A stretch of DNA of 64,000 bases from the NCBI GenBank assembly GCA_951230915.1, contig OX579636.1:34283567-34347566 (forward strand). Direction: 5' to 3'. The DNA is from Antitrichia curtipendula. Lineage: Eukaryota > Streptophyta > Bryopsida > Hypnales > Leucodontaceae. A program made the translations under genes and the position numbers. The notes below the pieces were generated by a model. It saw only the letters and a program-made list of their open reading frames with translations, ran no database searches and had not been told where the DNA came from. This document shows, in pieces, positions 1 to 11,708 of the stretch. Positions within the stretch are counted from its first letter, which is position 1, and each line of letters opens with the position of its first letter.

Positions 1-2098
1 GGTCGGGTTCTTAAAGGGTTTGCAATTAGGTGCAATACTACAATCACCTTAAGTCATCTTCATTAAGTATACGTAATCTGAATTGTGGCCAATTTCTCAG
101 ATGGATTCCAACTTATTCATATTGAAATGTCGATACAATGTTTGGATTTGCATTCAAATGTCATTTATTGTCTTGAGATCCTTTCGATATTATCAATTTC
201 AAATTTTTTAAATACACCTTTGAGACAAGTTTATAAGTATTTAAAGCTTTTAAAAAAAAATTGGTTTAATCTTTTAAAATCTAAGCACCCATGAAAGGGT
301 TGCTTTTATTAAAGAAGTGTCATGTTATAGATCTTGAAGGGCTAATATCACATTTAGATGATCTCAAATATTCAAAAACAGGTTAATATGTGCACTTATA
401 TCAACATGGTGACAACACTAAGATAAATGATTCCATAATGATAAAGGCATTAAACCTTGAAAAGACATGCCTATGACCATTTTTCTAAACTTCAAGTCCT
501 TTTTTCTATATATTCCCATTTTGCATCTAAACATGAATTAAAGTTTTTAAAGTTTTTTTTTAGAGATGTAATTATGTGTCTTCTATAAGTCTTGAAAACT
601 TGAAAACTTGTTGTGGAAACTTGAAATTATTGTTAATTTTTGAATGAAAAAAAAATGAAAAAAAAATCTTAAAATACAAAGTATGATTAAGAAAATTTGA
701 AATTCTCTTTGTGGGTATATTGTATAGTGGAGAACAATATTATGCAATAATTTTTTTGTATCATTCTAATATTAGACTAACAACATTCAAATTGCATTAA
801 TAATTTGAGTTTTAGAAATTTTTCTAATTTTTCTAATTTGACTAGAAACAAGACTTGATAAGTTTCAAATTGTTAGTTGAAAATAAGAGCAAGGAACAAA
901 AAATTGCCAAAATACTCTACATGGTGATGCATGGATTTGTCATTTTCTTATGATTGTAAGAAAGTAAAAGAAAATGTCATAAGAAGGGAATATCTAACAC
1001 ATTATATTCAAGAAACTCCTCCCCTTTTTCACTCCAATCAATGGAAAATAATATTTTTTTCATACTTGAAGCCTCCTTCTAATAGACAATAGTTAGTCAA
1101 AAAGCATCTCATTATTAATAGACATTATTCATTTCTAAATTTTTCCTAAAAGTCTTTTATTAGAGGCTTGTAGTCCTTAGCAATGGTATTAGCTAGGGTT
1201 ATCCTTGAAATGTCTAAGAGTAAATTTTTTTATCCTTTACATAACATTGTATAACTAGGTAATGGTCCTCCCATATATTGGGAAGGTATTGTACCATGTT
1301 AACTCTCGGAATGATGGCGTTGAGAACCATAAGCGTCCTATAGATGACTTCATTGTTTGTTGTTGAAACAAAGAATATAACTTATCTATTGGTTCAATAA
1401 TCAAAACATTTTGGTAAATACCTTGGTCGTGGAAGGTTGTGTCCTTCAAGGGTTAAATATTTGGGAAGGAGGGCCTTACCAGTGAGTTCAAAGATGCTAA
1501 AGGGGACCCCTACTTCATTGGTAAACTACAAAAAAATGTCCTCTTAGGTGTTTCAAAGATGATAACCTAAAATGTACGGGTTACCAAAGACTACAAGCAT
1601 CTAATAGAAGACTTTTACGGAAATTTCCGAAACAAAGAATGTACCTACTCATCCTTGAATGAGATGCTGTTTGGCTAACTACCATCCATTACGATATATT
1701 TTCCTTCCCAAAGTTTAAAACATCGTACTCCCCTAGTGGGGATTGTACGGCTGTTTTTTCCTTTCCCTTTCCCCCAAATCTTCCATGCATACGTGTCCGC
1801 CTGCAGTGACTCTGCAGCCTCTGGAGCCCTATTAAAAAAAACCCAGAAAGCAACACTGCAACACTGATGGGGGCTCATGATTTCACAAGTCCTGTCAGAA
1901 CCAGTCCTCATGAATCTAGTTGACAACACTATGCTACATGTGCAAAACTGTGTCCGGTCGTTGTCAAGCAGACAAGTGTCCAAATGGCCAAGCATTTTGT
2001 ATTTAAGGGTATGGCAAGGTCAAAAGCAGCCTACAGGTTGGAAAGAATTGGGACGAACATGCACAAACTCAGGAAACATGGGAACCAATTAAAGCGGC
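1..2098. other. AT-rich stretch, no gene supported
   Basis: No open frame here looks like a protein: all are below about 110 codons and low in complexity. The sequence from about 1680 to 2090 is less AT-rich than its surroundings, but it shows no motif I recognise and no paired inverted ends. Confidence 0.5.
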
Positions 2099-2370
2099 CT
2101 ACTGTAACTACACCTAAAACCGCACAAAATAAGTAATTCGGCATGGTTTCCATTGTTATATTGGAAATTTTTTTGTGGGGTCATCTTGGTAGTGAAAAGG
2201 GGATTTTAGATTTTCTTAGAATGCATTTTTTGGACACCGTAAGAATAAACTACAGATTTTCAAAGTGCTTGAAAATAGGTGTTTGTAAAAGCGATCATGG
2301 ACTCTCATGAATAAGTGGGAGTACATTTTAGGCAAGAATGTGTAGTGTGCAATTTTAGGTGTAGTAACCT
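2099..2370. mobile_element. TA-flanked inverted-repeat MITE (CACCTAAAA group), copy 1
   Basis: The ends are inverted copies: the left reads GTAACTACACCTAAAA and the right is its complement, TTTTAGGTGTAGTAACC. There is no coding capacity. A second copy in the same orientation starts about 70 bp further on (2436), so this is a near-tandem pair. By its ends (AGGTWACTACACC when the right end is read inward) it belongs to the same broad AGGTA group as other elements in the window. Confidence 0.7.
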
Positions 2371-2435
2371 TATGGATTAGAAATAATTTCGACCAATGTG
2401 CACAATTCAAAAAACATGGAAACAAAAGCAGTGTA

Positions 2436-3038
2436 AGGTAGCTGCACCTAAAACCGCACAAATAAGCAATTCAACATGGTTCCCATTGTTGTATTGGAAA
2501 ACTTTTTGTGGGGTCCTATTGGTAGTGGAAAGAGGATTTTAGATTCTCTTAGAATGCATTTTTTGGACACCGTAAGAATAAATTACAAAATTTTCAAAGT
2601 GCTTTAAAATAGGTGTTCCTAAAAACAATCATGGACTCTCATGAATAAGTGGGAGTACATTTTAGGCAAAAACATGTAAGGCAACAGGTCCAGAAATTGC
2701 CCACCTAAGAGCTGAAACTGAATTTTGGGAAGGCGAGACTTCTTGAAATATTTTTCAGTAAATTTTCCTTGAAAGAGAAGTGGATTTGGCATCTAACTTA
2801 AGTCGTTTCACATTTTTTTGGAGCTTTTTAAAATTAGTTATGAAATTTTGAAGTTGAATTGGCATAGATAGGGTTCCAAAATCGTCCACCCCTGAAATGT
2901 ACACTGTTTGTACATCAGTAAAAGCTATGAAAAAACAGCATGTACAAATCGTGTACATTTTACAAGTAGGCAGTTCTTAATGCCCGAACTCTTCTCGAGC
3001 CTTCTACCTTAGTGTGCAGTTTTTAGATGTAGTAACCT
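2436..3038. mobile_element. TA-flanked MITE (CACCTAAAA group), copy 2, interrupted
   Basis: The left end is TA-AGGTAGCTGCACCTAAAA and the right end is ...GTAGTAACCT-TA. Its body aligns with the copy at 2099-2370 until base 2678, where another element (2679-3009) is inserted. The alignment resumes at GTGTGCAG. The nesting shows that this element is the older of the two. Confidence 0.7.
2679..3009. mobile_element. AGGTA-ended MITE nested in the previous element
   Basis: The left end reads AGGCAACAGGTCC and the right end, read inward, AGGTAGAAGGCTCG. Both sides are flanked by TA. The uninterrupted sister copy (2099-2370) reads TGTAGTGTGC at the equivalent place, so the target was TA and it was duplicated. 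The same element lies in the opposite orientation at 24162-24490, and a relative is at 40112-40419. No open frame looks coding. Confidence 0.8.
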
Positions 3039-3664
3039 TATAGATTGGAAATAACTTCAACCAACATGCACAACGTAGGAAACACGGAAACAATGGATGA
3101 AAATTCATTTTGTTATTCATCTAATAATAGAAAGCAATACCATACCAAGATTTGTTGCAATTTAGTAATTTCATCCGTTGAGCAAAAGGTGTGGGTGGGG
3201 GAGGTAATGTATTGTCTAATATTCCCTCAAAATAATTGGACGGAGTATCAATTTTGAGAGAGATTTTTTAATTTATTTTAAATTTAAGTTTTTATATATT
3301 TATTTTTCTGTTTCAAGTACAAGCTGATCTTTCGGTCGGATGCTGTCCCATAGCAACTGAGAACCTGTGCCTGTTGCTGCACCAACTCAAAGGCACTGAC
3401 GACTGACTGCAGCAAACATTAAGTAAACGGTACTTGTAGAAGCAGCCTGGAGGGGCCTTTTGGTTCTACCTCACATGTTCTGCGTTTCAGACATCTATAT
3501 GGACTGTTGACCTGCTTTCTCTCGGAGAGCCCTAAAGGGCTTAACTAGCAATGAAAATTCCATTTGTTTCAAAAAAAAATTAAAAAAAGAAAAGAAAAGG
3601 GCATAACTGTTACATGGAGCGATAGCTTGTATACGTATCCGCATGCACGCACATATAGAATATA
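3039..3664. other. Spacer without a supported gene
   Basis: This is AT-rich sequence between two small transposons. I see no coding frame, RNA gene or paired ends in it. Confidence 0.4.
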
Positions 3665-4070
3665 AGGTAGAACTACCCAATTCTGTCAGTGATTCAAAAT
3701 CCGTGGTCTAGAGCTTTGTCCCAATTCAGTCAGAAAAAATATGCGAATCCGCTTCAGATTCTGACAACAATAGTTTATTAATGCTATTATTAAAAGATTA
3801 ACGTGTCAATTAATGATTGGTGGATCTTCAAGTGCTATTAGATACATTGGGAAGCGGTATTGAGTTGTAAGAGGACGTTTATGAATCCAGTCTAGTAGCG
3901 GTTGTGCAATTTCACTTCAGAAATTACAATTTTTATCAAAAAAAATTATAATTCCACTTGGGTTTGGCTCCTGAAACAACAAGTACACCTCTGAAAAATA
4001 TGTGTCTTTCCTAGAGTTGGCCCCAATATAGTTAGATTGTGAATCAGGGTGGTAATGGGTAGTTCTACCT
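3665..4070. mobile_element. AGGTAG-ended MITE with 15-bp inverted ends
   Basis: The left end AGGTAGAACTACCCA is matched exactly by the complement of the right end TGGGTAGTTCTACCT, and TA flanks both sides. The interior is about 375 bp, AT-rich and non-coding. The first 15 bases are themselves nearly palindromic (GGTAG...CTACC), so each end could also fold on its own. Confidence 0.8.
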
Positions 4071-4392
4071 TACATACGTACGAGCCGGGATAGCGAGAAA
4101 TAAAATGATGTTGTACCCAGCTGTATCACCCAAATTTTAACAGTTCCCTCATGCTTTCGGGCCATGGTGATGATGTTTTTCTCTCTCGTATGTATGAGAA
4201 TTATAGTATATATATCAAATGTGAGTACCGTGTGAATATTTTAATCGGAGGAGGATGTCATAGACACTAATTGTCTATAATGGATGACCAGGAATGCAAG
4301 TGTTCATGTTTGGGAATTTTTCTTGTGAAAAAAAGGAAGGTCTTGCACAGTAGTTTGATCTCCAATAATTACTCTTTTGGTTTATTTTTTTA

Positions 4393-5315
4393 TTAACCCC
4401 TAAAGGACCATTGTCCCCTTCGGGAACAAATGGGTTTTGGGGCAGGTACCTACGAGCTGAAATTTTCTCCTGATTTTTTGAAACTTTTTTTGGAGGTAGA
4501 AAATCTGATTAGCTTTATGGGAATATAATTTTTTTCACAATTGGTGCCCGGGAAAAAAAGTTATGCCCAAATAAGCTCAAAACAGGGGTCGAGGGGCAGC
4601 AAATTTTTTTTTTTTTTTTTTTTTTCTAATTTTTTTTCTTATAGATTATATTTTTTTCTATCTGAAAAGCTTTGATTCATTTCATTTGGATTTTTTATGA
4701 GAATGTTATGGACAAGCTTGTTTTTCGGGCACTTAGAGCATCTTCCTGAAAAAATAACTTGTAGGATTCATTTCTGAATGTAATTTTTATAATTTTTCAA
4801 AAAAAAGAGTTCCACAAGGTTTAGTTTTTTTGCTAGAACAATCTCACCATTGGAATTAGTGATTTTTAATTCCATATAAAAGATATTAATATTTTAGATT
4901 TTCTTTCTATCTTGTACCTACTTCTACTTAACAATTTTTTTAATAATGAAAATTAAGTTTTTTTGGATTTTCTTTTTTCCCCTAGACTCTCAACTCAATT
5001 CTCCACTATAAAGATTAAACGCTCAAAACTCTGTAGTGCAAAATATTTAAGTTAAAAATGTTCAAAGTCATAAAATCTAGTCCCGCAATGTGCTGAAAAA
5101 CTTGTTTTTTTCACTTTAAACGCAGATATCTTGCAATCTGTGCGGTCAAAAATTCTGAAATTTTTTCCATACATTTTCATACAAATTAGGTATAAGATCC
5201 TACGGTTAGATGTGAAAAAAACAAACAATTTTCAATTTTTTTTACTCTTTGCTATAGAAATGGCAGTTTTGAGTGTTTTTTGGCAGAAAAATGGCCTTGG
5301 TCCTTTAGGGGTTAA
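4393..5315. mobile_element. YTAA-type inverted-repeat element 1 (TTAACCCCTAAAGGACC)
   Basis: It begins TTAACCCCTAAAGGACCA and ends with the exact complement TGGTCCTTTAGGGGTTAA. The outer four bases are the palindrome TTAA, as expected for a duplicated TTAA target. It is about 920 bp, non-coding, and contains a run of about 20 T (4604-4625). Piggybac-superfamily elements insert at TTAA and have CCY-starting ends, so a piggyBac-like non-autonomous element fits. No transposase is present to prove it. Confidence 0.8.
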
Positions 5316-5752
5316 TCCGGACTCTGATTCACATGGTTTTGAAAAAAAATGGTTTCCATGGTGACCAGCCCCCTTTGTTCTGCTGGGGTTGATGCTGTGG
5401 GGTGGACCTCTCTCGTGATTATTGCATTGTGGGCATGCGAATTGCATAATTGAGTTTGACACATTCTTTGAGTTGCGTGTGGCGGGGCAAGCATTGCTTG
5501 CGCATGTGGTTGCCACTTTACAGAAATACTAATATGAATTTTGCTTTTGTGGATCATGAGAATGTTGAGTTTCGGTTTAGGGTTCCAGAACTTGGTGAGG
5601 TAGAATGTCCTGAACCAACATTTTTTTACAAATCTACTGATCTTCAATGGAAATTGTCCTTGTGTTTAAACAAAATAAATGAATCATAAAACTACTGATC
5701 TTTTGAGGCACCAAAGTAGCCAAATAGGTCACAGTTAGGGCAGTAAATGTAC
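5316..5752. other. Spacer without a supported gene
   Basis: A slightly GC-richer patch (5330-5600) carries overlapping open frames of 79 to 111 codons on both strands. None shows a domain, and their overlap argues that they are chance frames. Confidence 0.35.
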
Positions 5753-6298
5753 TTAACCCTTAAAAGGACAAACTATGTTGAATTTCACAGAGACAGTTCT
5801 TGATTTTTATATGTCTTGCAGCTTGATGTCTAAGAAAATCAGAAGTTCCAGTAATCAATTTTTTAATTTTTTTAATTTTTTCCTTCCAAAATAATTGAAA
5901 TTGTAATTTTTGTGACCCTTTGAAGGTAGCATCTTGAAAGCTTACAATACACCACTTTTGTACTTTAAAAAAATTAAATTAAATTTGTTTATTTGTGAGC
6001 TCAAGGAGTACACCAATTATACGATGATGTTTATCACTATCATATCCAATTTTGCTAAAAAGTTCATACTATTTTTATCAATGACATTTTGGTAACTACT
6101 ATGATTTTTATGAAAAAATTACTTAATTTTTTTCTATATGAAATTCATTTTAATGTTTTTAATTACAAAAAAAAATGAAGTTAAAATTTTGGATATATAT
6201 TATTACATGAAGAAAATATCAAAATTTTGACAAGTGTGTTTTAATAAAGAAACTAATGAAGTTTGGTCAAACCGGAACATGAAATGTCAATGGACCTT
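5753..6298. mobile_element. YTAA-type element, CCCTTAAAAGGAC variant, right end worn
   Basis: The left end is TTAACCCTTAAAAGGACA. The body has an inverted relative at 50873-51415; shared stretches include the segment on loss of TTGGTCAAAC near one end and TCTTGAAAG in the middle. The right end near 6290 (CAATGGACC) is eroded, so this boundary is approximate. Confidence 0.5.
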
Positions 6299-6689
6299 CA
6301 ACAAAGGTAGCTAATATTTGTGGGTGCATAGGACATCCAAATGGTATGGATTTTTTTGTAAATGTAAGGTGAGTGTGTTACTTTAATGAGGAATAGCCTT
6401 TCAGAAAACATTCATACTCAAATTTCTTTTTTCAGTGGATTTTATGCAAAGCATGGTTAACCTGTAAGAGCTTCAAAGTCTATATTTTGAACTATGAATA
6501 GAGAGGACTTGTAGGCATTATTTTGTCCAACCAACTTCTCAATCATCCAATGTAATACTTGAATGTTGAAAAGACAACCTTCCATAATGACCAATTTCAC
6601 GAAATTGCAATAAATGATATTTTTGTACAAAGATATAAGCAAAAATGTGTCAAAATCCAAAAAAGGATCGAGACGTTTAAGGTTGAAGG

Positions 6690-7085
6690 ACATTGAGGTC
6701 ATTGTTGTCCCATAGCAACCACAAAAAAGTGTCCCAAATTTAGAAGGATTGGTCTCCTATGATTTCTAGAATAGTGCTATAGAACCCATCTTTGTCTTGG
6801 AATTGTCCTTGTCAAGCCGTCTGATAATTCTTCCAAGTTCAATGCATGCAATCTAAACTCCCAAACATACTCGGGACCCCAAGAGCAGTATTGATGTCTA
6901 TTTACTTATGCAAATCATCCATGGCAAGTTGCCTCAAAATAATACATGTGAAGCAACTTTGAATGACAACCATGAAATGTTTTACAATCTACATTTGCAA
7001 TGGCTCTCTCCCGTGCGGCAATACTTACCCATGGCATTTGCCCGAATAGTATAGGCAAGAATCCATATAGCTGCAATGCATTTTT
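6690..7085 (-). pseudogene. Broken PIF/Harbinger (Pong/HARBI1-type) transposase fragment
   Basis: Read on the minus strand, about 6760-6890 encodes GVPSMFGSLDCMH, then TWKNYQTA, then QGQFQDKDGFYSTILEII. This is the pattern around the first catalytic Asp of plant Harbinger (Pong-like) transposases, in which G-x-L/I-D-C-M-H-x-x-W-K-N is typical. In-frame stops interrupt it, for instance between the CMH and TWKN parts. Traces of the N-terminal helix region (CKTFHG...) lie upstream up to about 7080, in another frame. The second Asp and the Glu were not found. It differs strongly from the intact transposase at 36172-37545, so it is an old remnant of another subfamily. Confidence 0.6.
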
Positions 7086-7866
7086 TGTATAGAAGATAAT
7101 CCTAACACCCTAAGCCATCACAATTTTAAATGAACCAAGGGTCGACAATGTGGAAATTATGGCATTTGAATTTGACTGCATCAAAAGTATAATCTGGTGC
7201 AAAATTATCCCAAAACAAGCTGTCCTAGCAAGCTTCCTTCTCCCGGAACACATTCCTTCTTGACTTCTCCCAAGTGTGCTACCTCCACATTAAAAATCTT
7301 TCTAAAGATGAAGTCCCCTCGAGTGCTTCCTCAAATTTGCCATCAAAATATAATTCTTGACGGCATCATTTCTTTTGGGGCAAAGTCGTGCTAGATTGCA
7401 CCACATTGAATAGGGATATTAAGGGGACCAAAAAAATTAAAGGGACTTATTGTGAAAAATTGTACATGTTTGGAGCATGATGGACAACCCCCGGATACTT
7501 CAATAACTATTGATGTACGACAAAGGTAGATATTTATATAGTGTGTAATGTAGATTAATTAGTATGGGTCCCTTAAAACCCCAATTCAATGTAGAAAAAA
7601 ACAATTTGGCTAAAAAATGATAGCAAAAAATGAAGTTTTTCGCTAAAAAACTTCAGTATAAATTTTTTTTGGGACGAAATCACTAGATTCTAGATGAAAA
7701 CATAATTATGGATTTATGATATGTGCTAATGTGATATTTTTTATCCAACATGTGGATGAAGGTTGAAATTTGGAACACTACTATAACATTTCATAATGCC
7801 ACTTTGGTACTTCATAAAAAATGGAAAAAATAAATTCATACTTGAAGCCCTTCTGTAAAAGCTTCT
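7086..7866. other. Spacer without a supported gene
   Basis: AT-rich. The open frame at 7197-7394 has no recognisable motif. It may include worn flanks of the Harbinger remnant next to it. Confidence 0.35.
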
Positions 7867-8520
7867 TTAACCCCAAAAGGACCCTGAGGACAGAATGTGT
7901 CCTTGACCAATTTTTGAAGTTAAATAAAACCTTACCTAACTACTATTTTTTTTAATTTATATTTTTGATAAATTATTTTTGAAGTTTAATTTTAGCTTCA
8001 AAAATCTGATTTTGAAAATGATTGATTATGATTTTTCTATTCAAGATTTTGTGCATGGGTGTCCATTGCAATCTTGACTTTTGTAGTGTTGAGGGCTCTT
8101 GGGAATGAGCTTCAAATACACTAGATCTTTGAGAAAAAATCACATTAGAAATTCATCCAAAAAAATTGTAGAGTAGATTTTGAGAAGTCATAAATTGATT
8201 GGGGTCATGCATGTTAGGCCCTTCAACCTCATATTTTTTTGGTGACCAAATTTTTAGATTTGACATGTGAAAAGAGGATTGAAAGACTTCAAATCACTTT
8301 CACAGTTTTAACACCCTCATGATCAAACATTATAATCTTTCAATCCGTAAGAGATATTGTTGTGTTTTCTTTTCTAATGTGATGTCTAACATGTCTAGTT
8401 TGATTTTATACGGTTACAATTCAAAAAAAATTGATACAACTTATCAAAATGTTGGCTTTTAATTCAATTTAGAACAAATTCCTAGAAGCTCAGGAATTTC
8501 CAAGGTCATTTTGGGGTTAA
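7867..8520. mobile_element. YTAA-type inverted-repeat element 2
   Basis: It starts TTAACCCCAAAAGGACC and ends GGTCATTTTGGGGTTAA, an imperfect complement. The interior is non-coding and aligns along most of its length, in the same orientation, with the neighbouring element at 8603-9226. A third relative in the opposite orientation is at 41321-41930. Confidence 0.75.
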
Positions 8521-8602
8521 GCTCCTTCTACCACTACTCTATCAACACTCCCAACAACACAAGCATCTAAGAGATAGCTCATTCAAAATGCACGAAAAAA
8601 GT

Positions 8603-9226
8603 TTAACCCCTAAATGCATGAGGCACCAAAGTTTGGTGTTGACAATACTTTGAAATTAAATAAAACCTAACCAAGTTTCTATTTTTAGTAGTTTCTATTT
8701 TTGAAAAATTCTTTTTGAAGTCTAGTTTTAGTCCCAAAAATCTGATTGTAACAATGATTGATTATGATTTATCTATTCAAGATTTTGGGCATGAATGTCC
8801 ATTGCAATCTTGACTTTCTATAGTGTTGAGGACTCTTGGAAATGAGTCTCAAAAACATTAGTTCTTAGAGAAAAATCACTTCAAAATTACATTCAAATAA
8901 ATTAATAGGGATTATGCATGTTGGGCCCTTTATCCTCATGTATTTTTGGTGACCAACTTTTTAGATTTGATATGTCAAAAGAGGATTGAAAGATTCAAAT
9001 CACTTTTGTAGTTTTAGCACTCTCATGATCAAACATTATAATCTTTCAATCCACAAGTGATATTGTTATGTTTTTTTTTCCTATGTGATCTATAACATGT
9101 CTAGTTTGAATTAGTGTAGATACAATTCCCCCCAAAATAACACAACTTAACTAAATTTTGTTTTTTTGTTCAATTTAGAGTAAATTCCTAAAAGCTCAAA
9201 GAAGGCCTTGGGCATTTAGGGGGTAA
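8603..9226. mobile_element. YTAA-type inverted-repeat element 3
   Basis: The left end is TTAACCCCTAAATGCATGAG. The right end is GGGCATTTAGGGGGTAAA, complementary with one extra G and a changed target copy. It is a sister of the element at 7867-8520, only 82 bp away, sharing the block that contains GATTGATTATGATTT and CAATCTTGACTTT. Confidence 0.75.
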
Positions 9227-9830
9227 AATTCCACCCAAAAAATTCAAAAAGTGTCAACTTCAAAATAAGGCTTATGCTAGTGGTGCCACTTTGGGGGCAT
9301 GCAAACAAACAAGAAGTTTACCTCTCTGAATACACAAGTACCGTTGTCTCTTTTTCACTCAGTAATGCTCTTTTTAAGAAGAGCTCCACCACTTCAGCAT
9401 GAAAAGGAACATGAAAATGGTTTTCACAAAGTGAAATCATGGCCCACTTGCAATTGCGTTTCCGCTTCTTTTGGTACAATTGCAATGCAATCCATGCTTC
9501 ACCCCTCAACAATGCCTTATCCAACTTGTTTTACATCATTAAACATGTCACGAAAGAGAATGATTCTTCTATAGTCAAAGGATTTGAGTTATGACATGAG
9601 CTCTAGCATGGTCTCAAAAGACCTCAACAATAGTGTGGGCGGAGCATTGTACCATTGCCTAAGAAAATCGGAAAGACTTAGCAGTGATGCAGTGGAGCTC
9701 TAAACCTATCACCTCTGTCATGAGGTCTAAAGATAGTTAGTTCGTCCAGAAAATTAAATCTGTTCTCACTCACCTCACTCCTCCCTGGGCAACCTGTTTG
9801 ATCAGAGTGGCGACTTAGCATTCATGGCCC
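9227..9830. other. Spacer with unassigned open frames
   Basis: Opposed frames at 9299-9574 (plus) and 9318-9524 (minus) overlap. The minus frame has a protein-like composition (KKRKRNCKWAM, then a leucine-rich end) but I recognise no domain. Confidence 0.3.
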
Positions 9831-11060
9831 GGACACAGAATACCACTCGAAGGGTCCAAGCATCCTGCACATGGCAGAAGCGCAGGAGGTACTGATGACT
9901 GCTCTTCACTTAAATTGCAACATACTAATGTGCGACACATGACGACACGTTTCGAGGATTTGAACTGCATTCACGCTAACTGAATTACTCTAAGGGGTTG
10001 CAGATTCTGAATGTGCTAAAAGAGGTGCTCCAAGAAGTCACAACTGCCGTCAAGAGTAAGTATTGAAGTGTGCAAGATAGGCTGCTGTACCCACGGCGAC
10101 CCAACTCCATGCGTTCTTGGGCACTCAGGCTCGCCATGGTTGGAAGAGGTTCGACACGAATTCACCGGTTGGTGCCCCTGTTCTTGCAAGTGGTGGACGT
10201 AGAGAGCGCTGGCATTCCCGAGTTGCACCCCCTAAACAACATGATTGTGTTCGACATCCACCACAACGATCAGTTCCTACTGTTGGACGTGGAGAACAAG
10301 CTGAATGCGAGGGCCAATATTCTGTTGGATCTCAAGGAAGATCAATACACACGCTCAGAGTTGTTGAGCAGCGTGAGCAGCATCAAGGATGATCATGAGG
10401 ACTTCAACATGCTCCAGACCATGCCGGGGTCTCTCCCCCCTGGGGGAGGACACCGATGTGCAGAGAGTGTTTGGCATGCTAAAAACCTTTTGGATTTTGC
10501 TAGAAAAAACGAACGCGCTGGTTGGAGACTAAGTACCGGCGGTGGAGGAAGAGGAGACCGGAACCCCTCCGAGTGTGTGCTGCACCCAGCTCGACGGCGT
10601 CTTCTTCCAGGCGGAAGAGTGGGACAGGTGGGCACTCGAAGGCCCGGCGCCGCTGAAGAGGACCATGGACATCCGTCATAGCTTGTATCCCCAGCAGAAG
10701 AAGAGGGTGATGAAGGCGGTCGAACCTCAGCTTGGCATGAGGCACGGCTGCAAGGGTCAAGGGATGGTGCAACTGCAGGTAGGGACCCGCGGAAGGAACA
10801 GTCTCTGGATAGTCTCTGAATGAAGCTTGGCTTCGTTGCCAAGCCCTGGAAGGATGTGAGGGATGGTGTTATTCAGTCCGACAGCAGCGATGAGGAGTAA
10901 GGGGAAGCAGCTACCTCCGACGGCGGTGAGGGAGATGATCCTGGAGAGGGTGGAGGCGACGAGGGGCAGAGGATTCGGAGGATTCGGAGGATGAAGAGGA
11001 CGAGGCAGAAGACCTGGAGGACGATGCTGAGAACAAGACCGTGATGGCACACACCGCCCA
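9831..11060 (+). pseudogene. GC-rich island with frameshifted coding-like sequence, unknown protein
   Basis: Composition changes sharply to GC-rich against AT-rich neighbours. On the plus strand one frame is protein-like from about 10070 to 10430 (LHPLNNMIVFDIHHND, LLDLKEDQYTRSELLSSV). The reading then continues better in another frame to about 10823 (VQRVFGMLKTFWILLEKT, GVFFQAEEWDRWALEG, KRTMDIRHSLYPQQKKRV), and an acidic Asp/Glu/Gly-rich tail pattern runs to about 11050. At least one frameshift and several stops break it. I do not recognise the family. It may be a decayed retro-copy, a captured gene fragment or transferred DNA. The 149-codon minus-strand frame over it is a shadow of GC-rich sequence. 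Confidence 0.35.
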
Positions 11061-11708
11061 AGGAGCGCCGGGGTCAGCAGTCGGGTAAAGAGTATGACAG
11101 TGCTGAAGAACTCAAAAGAGAGATGTTTTCAACATCAAGTTTGATCACTTTTTTGATGTCAAATCAGCAGCCACAGTGTCTTCTGAAAGCAACTAGAAAC
11201 TCACTTGAACACATCCTCTGGTACAAAAAATTTTAAATCCACTGCCTGCATTCACAAACACTACAGTGTCGGTCACACAGAACAGTGTAGTTCAGGAAAC
11301 TGTTACTAGATGACGTGGCGGTCAATAATTGAGGGTTCCACTGAAGTTTTGATCATCAAACATGAAGCGGGATGAATGACAACCTTGTTTAAAACATAAC
11401 ATTCTTGAATGGAAACGCAAGGGTGTCCTTCTACAGAAGCACAGTAACAAGAATATATTGGCGATATAGTGGCCCACAATACATGGGCAAGCTTGCATTC
11501 AAGAAGTTTACAGTGGAAGGAGCTTTGATTCATGGAAAGCAAAGGGTCCCCTACCTTGAAGTTCAAGAATATTGTGCATGCGCAAGCTAGCTATGAGGTA
11601 CAAGTTGAATGTAAAGCATGAGTAACAACGACCACCACTTCAGAAAGTCTTGGCATCCTTCCTTTACAAAAAAACATCTCAAAGCAGCATGGCTACATGA
11701 AAGCTAAC
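11061..11708. other. Likely 3' region of the ZDP-like gene
   Basis: This lies just downstream, on the minus strand, of the last exon I can place. The expected final exon of the phosphatase (a short segment after the FAQ motif) should be here, but I found no convincing match. Open frames at 11306-11566 and 11405-11590 overlap on opposite strands and look accidental. Confidence 0.35.

Noticed and set aside
10393..10842. 149-codon minus-strand open frame over the GC-rich island
   Set aside because: Ser/Pro/Arg-rich translation typical of the reverse frame of GC-rich DNA. The plus-strand frames are more protein-like.
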